DNA of 64,000 bases from CAVSDF01 sp963726715 (GTDB lineage Bacteria > Bacteroidota > Rhodothermia > Rhodothermales > BA12), in contig CAVSDF010000010.1 in the NCBI GenBank assembly GCA_963726715.1, forward strand, positions 806,001 to 870,000, given 5' to 3'. The notes beneath the pieces were generated by a model, which worked only from the letters and a program-made list of their open reading frames with translations, was not told the DNA's origin and did not search any database. Numbering within the stretch: position 1 is the stretch's first letter; the number at the start of each line of letters is the position of its first letter. Positions 35,036 to 42,247 of this stretch are shown piece by piece. Both the position numbers and the translations under genes were made by a program.

Positions 35036-37996
35036 TCACCCCGCGAGCGCCCGCAGCAGCAGCACCGCCGGGTGCTGGGCGCTCCGCCCGCCGAGGTGGC
35101 CGATCTGCTCGCGGCACGACGTGCCCGGCGCGGCGACGTGCGTCGCGGCGTCGGCGGCGCGGACGGCGGGGAGCAGGCGGCGCTCGGCCATGGCGCGGCT
35201 CGCGTCCTGGTGCTCGGCCTCGTAGCCGAAACTGCCCGCCATCCCGCAGCACGACGTGTCGAGGACCGTCACGTCGTAGCCCGCGAGCCGCAGCGCGGCG
35301 GCGCTTCCGGTGGTGCCGACGAGGGCCTTCTGGTGGCAGTGGCCGTGCAGGATGACCGCCTCGCCGCCGCCGGACCACGCGAGGTCGTCGAGGCGTCCGG
35401 CGGCGGCTTCCTGGGCGACGAAGTCCTCGAACATCATCGACTGCCGCGCGAGCGCGTCGACGCGGGGGTCGCCGGGGAGGAGGCTGCGGAATTCGTCGCC
35501 GAAGGTGAGGATGCACGACGGCTCCAGCCCCACGATCCACCGTCCGGCGGCGACGTGGGGGGCGAGGAGCGCGACGGCCTTCTCGGCTTCGGCCTTCGCG
35601 GCGGTCAGGAATCCCTTCGACAGCATCGGGCGTCCGCAGCACGCCTTCTCGCTCGATGCGAGCACGCGGTATCCCGCGCGGTGCAGCCACGTGGCCGCCG
35701 CAATTGCGATCTCGGGGTGGCTGTGGTTGGTGAAGGTGTCGGCGAAGACGACGACCTCGCCCTTGCCGGGCTCGCGACGCCGGGCGCCACGACTGCCGCG
35801 CGTGCCACTCGGTGAACGTCACGAGGGCGATCGGCGGCAGCGGACGCTCGGGCGCGAACCCGATCGCCTTCATCGCGCGCGTGCGCATCGCCGTCTGCGC
35901 CATTCCCCACGCAGCGACGCGGCGCATGGCGCGCGGCAGGCGGCGCATCGCGCGCGGCTGGCTCGCCACGACGCGGGCGCGCAGGCCCGGACGCTTCGTC
36001 TTGTAGGTCTGCGCCAGCCACTCGGCCTTCATCTTGCCCATGTCGACGTTCGACGGGCACTCGGTCTTGCACGCCTTGCACGAGACGCAGAGGTCCATCG
36101 CGGCGGCGAGTTCGGGGGCGTCGAGGCCGCCGGGGATCTCGCCCGCGAGGGCGAGGCGGAGGATGTTGGCGCGCCCGCGCGTCGAGTCCTGCTCCTCGCG
36201 CGTGGCCATGAACGACGGGCACATGACGCCCGCGTCGAGCTTGCGGCAGGCGCCGTTGCCGTTGCACTGCTCGACCGCCGCGGCGAGGCCGCCCTCGGCG
36301 CGCCAGTCGAAGTCGGTCTCGACGGACATCATCCGCGTCTCGGGACCGGTGCGCAGCGGCCCGGTCATCGGCCCGGCCTCGACGACGTTGCCGGGGTTGA
36401 GGCGTCCTTCGGGGTCGAAGATCTGCTTCACGCGCACGTTGGCGTCGTAGAGGGCGGCGCCGAGGAGGCCGGGGTTGAGCCACGACCGCGCGCGTCCGTC
36501 GGCGTGCTCGCTCGACACCGTCCCGCCGAACTGCCGCACGAGGTGCATCGAGCCCTCGGCGATGCGCGCCATCTTGGCCACGTCGGCCGCGTCGCGCGTG
36601 TTGATGAACGGGCGCACGTGCAGGCATCCGGCGCTCGCGTGGGCGTAGAGGGCGACGGGCGTGTTCGTCTCCTCGAGCATCTTGAGGAGCGCCGCGATGT
36701 AGTCGGCGAGGTGCTCGGGCGGCACGCTCGCGTCCTCGATGAAGGCGATGGGCTTGAGGTCGCCCCGCGCCGACATGATGATGCCGAGTCCTTCCTTGCG
36801 GACGCTCCACACGCGCGCGATCTCGGCGGTGTCGGTGGCGCGGACGAGCGTGTAGAAGCCGGACGCCTCTGCGGCCAGTCGGCGGTCGAGCGTGTCGAGG
36901 CGGCTTTCGAGTTCGCGGGCGTCGTCGCCTTCGTACTCGGTGATGAGGATGGCGCCGGGCTCGCCGCTCACGAACGCCATGCGCGGCGCCGAAGCCGGGG
37001 CTGTTGCGCGCGGCGCGGATCGCGTAGTCGTCGAAGAGTTCGATGGCCGCCGGGCGCGTCTCCAGCATCGCGGGCACGCTGCGGAGGGCGGCGTCGAGGC
37101 TGGTGAAGTGCGCGATGCCGAGGACGGTCCGCTTCGGACGTTCCACCAGGCGCATCTCGATCCCAGTCGTGATGCCGAGCGTCCCCTCGCTGCCCGCGAA
37201 CAACCGCGCGAGGTTGCGGCTGCCCGCCGCGAGGCCCGCGCCGACGCCGCCGCCGGGCTCTCCCGCGAACGGCGCCGCGGCGGCGCCCGCGAGCAGGTGT
37301 TCGAGGCGGTAGCCGGAGTTGCGCCGCCAGTGCCGCGCGGTGTCGCGCCGCACGATCTCGCTCGACGACGCCATGAGCGCCGCCAGCCCCCGCGCAATGT
37401 CGCCGACGCGCCCAGCTTTGCCGCTGCATCGCCATCCACCCGTCCTCGTCTACCGCCCCGAACGTCGCCGCCGTGCCGTCGTCGAGGACGACGTCGAGCG
37501 CGTCGATGTGGTGGATCGTGTTGCCGTGCACGAGCGAGTGCGTGCCCGTCGCGTTGTTGCCGACCATTCCGCCGAGCGTCGCGCGCGACGAGGAGGCGGG
37601 GTCCGGGCCGACCATCAGCCCCATCGGGGCGATCCGCGCGGTCAGCGTGTCGAGGACGACGCCGGGCTCGACGCGCGCCGTGCGGGCCTCGGCATCGACG
37701 GCGAGGATGCGGTTCATGTGCCGCGAGAAGTCGACGACGACGGCCTCGTTGACGGTCTGCCCGGCGAGCGACGAGCCGCCGCCGCGCGGCAGGATCGGCA
37801 GGCCGAGGCGGCGCGCGTGCGTGGCGAGCGCGGCGACATCGTCGGCGTGGCGCGGGAAGTAGACGCCGAGCGGCATCCGCTGGTACATCGACCCGTCGGT
37901 GGCGTAGAGGCCGCGCGTGAGCGTGTCGAGGCGGAGGTCGCCGGTCGTGGAGCGGAGGGCGGCCTGAAGGTCGCGGAGGGCGTCGGGAGATTCCAC
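35036..37996 (-). CDS. FAD-binding and (Fe-S)-binding dehydrogenase (D-lactate/glycolate oxidase type), frameshifted
   Basis: A fused GlcD-GlcF-like protein of about 985 residues (YdiJ/Dld type). The N-terminal FAD_binding_4 domain has ILPRGGGSSLAGQTVN, VEPGVVLDTL and GGMVGNNATGTHS. The FAD-oxidase C domain has FAGSEGTLGITTGIEM and ending motifs FDPEGRLNPGN. The ferredoxin part has CNGNGACRKL and CVSCKACKTECPSNVD. The C-terminal CCG (heterodisulfide-reductase-like) part has ACCGRP, HGHCHQKAL and SCCGMAGSFG. It likely oxidises D-lactate or D-2-hydroxyglutarate to feed the respiratory chain. Frames change near 37420, 36985 and 35790. The GTG start at 37996 is supported by a TACCTTGCCG element 32 nt upstream. 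Confidence 0.82.
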
Positions 37997-38027
37997 GGAG
38001 GGCGCTGCGGTTCGGTCGGAAAGGCCC

Positions 38028-38037
38028 CGGCAAGGTA
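38028..38037 (-). promoter_or_regulatory. TACCTTGCCG promoter-like element
   Basis: Minus-strand relative of TATCTTGGCG, 32 nt before the start of the FAD/Fe-S dehydrogenase. Confidence 0.45.
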
Positions 38038-38045
38038 CGGCGGCA

Positions 38046-38163
38046 GCGGTGGCCACCCCCTCCGCCCTTCGGGCACCTCCCCCTGGGGCCGCGGGGGAAG
38101 ACCGCCGCGGAGGCCGTTCCGCTACGCGGACCTTCGGTTCAGGCCGCAGCGGCAGGAGGGGGC
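38046..38163 (-). repeat. Interspersed repeat, second copy (reverse of 23645)
   Basis: Read on the minus strand it gives CTCCTGCCGCTGCGGCCTGA, a roughly 20-bp extra segment, CGGCCTCCGCGGCGGTC, a C-run/G-run hairpin and CCGAAGGGCGGAGGGGG, matching the copy at 23645. Confidence 0.8.
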
Positions 38164-38237
38164 CAGCAGCGACCCAGCGCGCAGCAGCAGGGGCGACCAC
38201 CGCCACCCGCAACCAACCATCAACAACCCCCCCTCCA

Positions 38238-39632
38238 TCACACCTCCACGACCTCGCCCTGCGTCGGGCGCACGACGCGCGTGCCGGGGTACAGGCGCAG
38301 GATCTCGGCCTCCATCCAGTCCTTGGCGTCGGGGTCGCCGTGGACGAGCACGACGGTCTTCGGCTGCAACCGCTCGACCATCCCGATCAGGTCCTGCCGG
38401 TGCGCGTGGCCTGAGAACCGGAAGCGCTCGACGCGGCACGCCACGTCCTGCGGCCCCGTCTGCGGGTCGAGCGTCACCGTCCCCTCCTCCTGCTCGGCCG
38501 CGGCGAGGAGCATCCCGCCCGGCGAGTCCTCTTTGGCGTAGCCGACGAGGAAGATGCCGTGCTTCTCCTGGTCGACGAGGTACTGCGCGAGGTCGTTCGA
38601 GGCGGTGCGCTGGAACAGCATTCCGGACGCGAGGACGTAGATCGACGGCGTGCGGAGGGCGTTGATGACGGCGTTCTCCGAGCGCGGGTAGCGCACCTGC
38701 GGGATGTCGCCGAGGGTGAAGTCGGGGTCGAGGCGCGGCGTCGTCATCCGCGTCTTGTCGGTGATCTCGGCGAGCGCGCGCATCGAGCCGGCGGTGAAGA
38801 CGGGCGTGTCGTTGGGGATGAGGCCGCGCCGCTTGTAGCGGTCGATGAGCGCGAGCACCTCCTGCGCCCGCCCGAGCGCGAAAACCGGCACGAGCACCGA
38901 CCCGCCGCCCGCGATGACGTCGGCGATGGCCTGCCCGAAGCGCGCCTCCTCGCCCTTTCGCGGGATCGTTTCGGCGACCGGATCGGCGCCGAGCGTCGAC
39001 TCCAGCAGCAGCACATCGACCGGCCCCTCGGGCAGATCGGCGGCGGGCGTGAGCACCTGGTTGCCCATGTGCACGTCGCCCGTGTAGACGACGCGGCGCT
39101 CGCGCCCATTCTCCGTCATCGTGATGTCGACGATGGCGGCGCCGAGGACGTGGCCCGCGTGGCGGAACGTCGCCCGCACCGGCGCCCCGCCGCGCACGCC
39201 AGACACGTTGAACGAGGTGTCGAGGTCGTGGGCGAGGTAGAGGTACTCGTAGAACTCGAGCTCGTCGATGGTGAAGAGCGGCTCCTCGGTCGACGAGCCT
39301 TCGCGGATGCGGCGCTTCTGCAGGCGGGCGCTCGCGCGGAGCAGGAATTCGGCGAGCTCGCGCGTCGCCTTCGTCAGGTGGACGAGCGCGTGCGGGAAGC
39401 GCTGCAAGACGACCGGGAGCGCGCCCATGTGGTCGTGGTGCGCGTGCGTCACGAGCACGTGATCGACGTGGAAGTCGGGGCGGTGCTGGATCATGTCGAG
39501 GCGCGGAAGGCTGTCCGGGCCGTCGGCGTCCGGGTCGACGCCCGCGTCGAGCATGAGGCCGGTGCCGTCGGCGAGGAGCAGGTGGCAGGAGCCACCGATG
39601 TCGTCGGTCTTGCCGAGGGCGACGTAGCGCAT
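38238..39632 (-). CDS. MBL-fold beta-CASP metallohydrolase (RNA-processing exonuclease type)
   Basis: An intact 464-residue protein with a metallo-beta-lactamase core (VTHAHHDHMG at 61-70; AGHVLGAA and TGDVHMGN supply further metal ligands). A beta-CASP region follows (VLVPVFALGRAQEVL, TAGSMRAL, YVLASGMLF, VGYAKEDSPGG). The RMMBL-like end is RFRFSGHAHRQDL and VLVHGDPDAKDWM. The architecture matches the YSH1/CPSF73-like hydrolases thought to process RNA. The ATG at 39632 is chosen because MRYVALGKTDDIGGSC is where family similarity begins. Confidence 0.85.
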   Translation of the reverse strand: MRYVALGKTDDIGGSCHLLLADGTGLMLDAGVDPDADGPDSLPRLDMIQHRPDFHVDHVLVTHAHHDHMGALPVVLQRFPHALVHLTKATRELAEFLLRASARLQKRRIREGSSTEEPLFTIDELEFYEYLYLAHDLDTSFNVSGVRGGAPVRATFRHAGHVLGAAIVDITMTENGRERRVVYTGDVHMGNQVLTPAADLPEGPVDVLLLESTLGADPVAETIPRKGEEARFGQAIADVIAGGGSVLVPVFALGRAQEVLALIDRYKRRGLIPNDTPVFTAGSMRALAEITDKTRMTTPRLDPDFTLGDIPQVRYPRSENAVINALRTPSIYVLASGMLFQRTASNDLAQYLVDQEKHGIFLVGYAKEDSPGGMLLAAAEQEEGTVTLDPQTGPQDVACRVERFRFSGHAHRQDLIGMVERLQPKTVVLVHGDPDAKDWMEAEILRLYPGTRVVRPTQGEVVEV

Positions 39633-39734
39633 GGAATCATCTGAAGTCGAAGTAAGGGCCAACAGGGCCGCCCGACCCCGGTTTCGGGGATTCGGGGCGA
39701 AGCGCCCACCCGCCGCCGCGGGTGGGCGCCGTAG

Positions 39735-39754
39735 GGGCGGGTCTCGACCCGCCC
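39735..39754. repeat. GGGCGGGTC/GACCCGCCC palindrome
   Basis: GTAG followed by GGGCGGGTC-TC-GACCCGCCC, a 9-bp perfect stem. A second copy lies at 53449. It is in the 249-bp space between divergent genes. Confidence 0.8.
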
Positions 39755-39881
39755 TCCGTCGTCCCGCCCCAAAGCCCTGCCCCCTTCGATCCCCCGCCCC
39801 CGCCCACCAGACGTTGCCCGACGGTCACAGCGCGCTCTTCCTCCACGTCAGACCTTTGCGGCTCACCAATCCCCTACGGCC

Positions 39882-40109
39882 ATGAGCCTCAGCAAGCAGG
39901 ACGACCCCATGAAGGGCGACGACAAGGAGCGGCAGGACGAAGGCGGCGGCGCCCGCCAGACCTCGGGCGGCGGGTCGTCGACGGGCCAGCCGCACCACGC
40001 CACCTCGCGCGACGGCGGCGCCGACAAGCAGCACCGCGACGAGCAGGGCGGCGGCGGCGGAAACGCGGGCGGGGGCGGCGGCAAGAAGGGCGGCGGCGGG
40101 CAGGAGTAA
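39882..40109 (+). CDS. Small Gly-rich hydrophilic protein
   Basis: A 75-residue protein with almost no hydrophobic residues. The first half is charged (SLSKQDDPMKGDDKERQDE), the second rich in Gly, His, Gln and Lys, with runs such as GGGGG and GGGGKKGGGG. It looks intrinsically disordered, like desiccation/stress hydrophilins. No family recognised. The C-rich leader and downstream palindrome support it as a real gene. Confidence 0.55.
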   Translation: MSLSKQDDPMKGDDKERQDEGGGARQTSGGGSSTGQPHHATSRDGGADKQHRDEQGGGGGNAGGGGGKKGGGGQE

Positions 40110-40141
40110 TCCGCGCCGCGCCGACGGCGAGCGTCCGTCCT

Positions 40142-40172
40142 CACCTGTCAGGTCCACGCGCCCTGGCAGGTG
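40142..40172. terminator. CCTGTCAGGT-family palindrome (imperfect)
   Basis: CACCTGTCAGG and CCTGGCAGGTG pair with one G-T wobble around an 8-9 nt loop, followed by TTT. Sits between tail-to-tail genes. Confidence 0.55.
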
Positions 40173-40191
40173 TTTCCGTTTGGAGCCGTCC

Positions 40192-40587
40192 TCAGTCGTC
40201 GCGTCCGAGGCGGGCCGCCTGCCGGGCGCGGCTCCGGGCCAGCAGCGCGTCGAAGAGCGCCTGCACGTCGGCGGCGCTGAGGCCGAGCGGGGCGCCGGCA
40301 GCGACGCGCGCGGCGACGAGCGACGCCTCGCGGGCGGGGTCGCGCACCGGTCCGCCCGTGCGGGCCTTGACGTCGGCGACGGCGTCGGCGAGGCGCTGAC
40401 GCGCGGCGAAGGCGCCGAGCAGGAGCGCATCGACCGAGTCGAGGCGGGCGCGCAGCCGAGCGAGATCGGCGGGCGGGGCCATGGCGACCGCGGTCGGCGC
40501 AGGCACGGCGGCCGGGCGCGGGGCGCTGCACGCCGCGAGGGACAGAGCCGCGACGGCGACGGCGCAGATGAGCACGGATCTCCGCAT
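40192..40587 (-). CDS. Chorismate mutase (AroQ-type) lipoprotein
   Basis: A 131-residue protein with a lipoprotein signal (VLICAVAVAALSLAACS) and a single AroQ helical domain: LRARLDSVDALLLGAFAARQ, ADAVADVKARTG with the Lys, DPAREASLV with the Arg-Glu pair and a C-terminal helix ending in SRARQAARL. Chorismate mutase turns chorismate into prephenate. Extracytoplasmic AroQ proteins are known but their role is unclear. The ATG overlaps the stop of the APC permease (TGATG), so translation is probably coupled. Confidence 0.7.
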   Translation of the reverse strand: MRRSVLICAVAVAALSLAACSAPRPAAVPAPTAVAMAPPADLARLRARLDSVDALLLGAFAARQRLADAVADVKARTGGPVRDPAREASLVAARVAAGAPLGLSAADVQALFDALLARSRARQAARLGRDD

Positions 40588-42021
40588 CACGACTCGCCCG
40601 GCTGGACATCGACCGCAGGCGTCCGGCGGGCGTAGTAGGCGAAGACCGGCAGGCCCGCCGCGATGAGCGCGAGGCCGATGAACGACTGCGCGGGCGCCGT
40701 GTAGAGCGTGTTCAGGATCAGGAACGTCGCCACGCCGAGGAAGAGCACCGGCACGACCGGGTAGCCCCACGCGCGGTACGGGCGGTGCACGTCGGGCCAC
40801 TTCTTCCGCAGCACGAACACGGCCACGACGGCGAGGGCGTAGAAGAGCCACGCGCCGAAGACGACGAGGTCGGAGAGCGCGTCGTACGAGCCGGAGAGCG
40901 CGAGCACCGACGCCCACGCGCCCGAGACGACGACGCTCCAGATCGGAATCCGCGTCCGCGGCGACACCTCGGCGAGCTTCTTCGGCAGCAGCCCGTCGGC
41001 GGCGAGCGCGTACGGCACCCGCGAGCCGGAGAGGATCGACGAGTGGAGCGTCGCGAAGCTCGACACCATGAGCGCGAACGCCATCAGCGAGGCGCCCCCC
41101 GCGCCGACGATGCGCCGAACGACTTCGGTGCCGACGCGCGAGGTCTCCGGAAGGCTCGCCACGTCGAGCGGCGAGAGGACGTAGAAGTAGGCGATGTTGA
41201 TGAACACGTACATCACCATGACCGAGAAGGTGGCGATGAAGAGGCCGCGCGGCAGGTTGCGCTGCGGGTTCTTGACCTCGCCCCCGACGAGCGCGAGGTT
41301 GTTCCAGCCGTCGTAGCCCCAGAGCGCCGCCAGCATCGCCGCGCCAAACCCCGCGACGCCGAGCTTGGCCGTCTCCGAGACGCCCTCGCACGTGCCCGCC
41401 GCGCCGCTCGCGCCGCCGCCCGTCCACCCCGACCCGCTGAACGTATAGGCGAGCACGCCGACGCCGACGACGAGCGCGACTTTCAGCATCGTCAGCACCG
41501 TCGCCATGCGCCCGCCCGCCTCGACCGACGCGAAGTTGAGCACGGTCACGGCGACGATGAGCGCGACGGCGATGAGCTGCGGCGCGCGCAGGTCCCACGG
41601 CCCGACCGACGAGCAGCGTCTGCCCGAGTTGCCCGCCGATGAGGTCGTTCAGGCTGTCGGCGAAGAAGATGGCGACGGCGGCCTGGCTCGCGCTCTTGCC
41701 CACCAGCAGCTGCATCCAGCCGTAGAGAAAGCCCCAGCGGCGCCCGTAGGCGGCGGTCAGGTAGTTGACCTCGCCGCCCGCCTTCGGCATCATGGCCGCG
41801 AGTTCGCCGTAGCTGAGCGCGCCCGCGAGCGAGAGCAGTCCGGCGACGACCCAGACGACGATCACCATCTCGGGCGTGCCGACGTTGCACGTCATGACGC
41901 GCGCCTTGGCGAAAACGCCCGTCCCGACGACGTTGGCGATGATGACGGCGACGGCGGCCGCGAGCGTCAGCCCGCGGACGAGGCCGGGCGGCACGCGCGG
42001 CGGCACCGCGGGAGAGGGCAT
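40587..42021 (-). CDS. APC family amino-acid permease, one frameshift
   Basis: About 478 residues and roughly 12 membrane segments. The N-terminal helix has AVIIANVVGTGVFAKARVM, containing the G-T-G substrate motif of APC carriers, and LSYGELAAMMPKAGGEVNYL follows. FGAAMLAALWGYDGWNN, VGGEVKNPQRNLPRG and PYRAWGYPVVPVLFL are typical of the LAT/amino-acid-polyamine group. The frame changes once near 41600. The product should import or exchange amino acids across the inner membrane. It is translationally coupled to the chorismate mutase lipoprotein. Confidence 0.83.
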
Positions 42022-42050
42022 GGCGAGCACAGGCGCATCGGTGAAGGACC

Positions 42051-42061
42051 GGCGCAGGATA
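42051..42061 (-). promoter_or_regulatory. TATCCTGCGCC promoter-like element
   Basis: Minus strand, 30 nt before the APC permease start; one base different from TATCTTGCG. Confidence 0.4.
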
Positions 42062-42247
42062 CGACGGGAGGTTGAGATGGTGGGATGGTGAGGGGTGGGG
42101 TAGTGAGGTTGCGAGGACGAATCTCCTTCCGCACCCTCCCACAAACACACCATCTCCCCACGCCCCACCAACCCAAAGCGTCGCGCCGACGCCTTGCCCT
42201 GCGCGGCCTCGATTCCGTAAATCCCCCCAACGACTTTCCCGCATCCG
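42062..42247. other. Divergent intergenic region, G/T-rich then A/C-rich
   Basis: GATGGTGGGATGGTGAGGGG is followed by CTCCCACAAACACACCATCT and CCCCACGCCCCACCAACCC; the arms are broadly complementary. It holds the leaders of the permease (minus) and ppc (plus). Confidence 0.5.

Noticed and set aside
34560..38033. Minus-strand frame of 1157 codons spanning the FAD/Fe-S dehydrogenase
   Set aside because: Only its middle part is real protein; the ends are shifted frames of the same gene and antisense of the DUF2164 region. The true gene is 35036-37996 with frameshifts.
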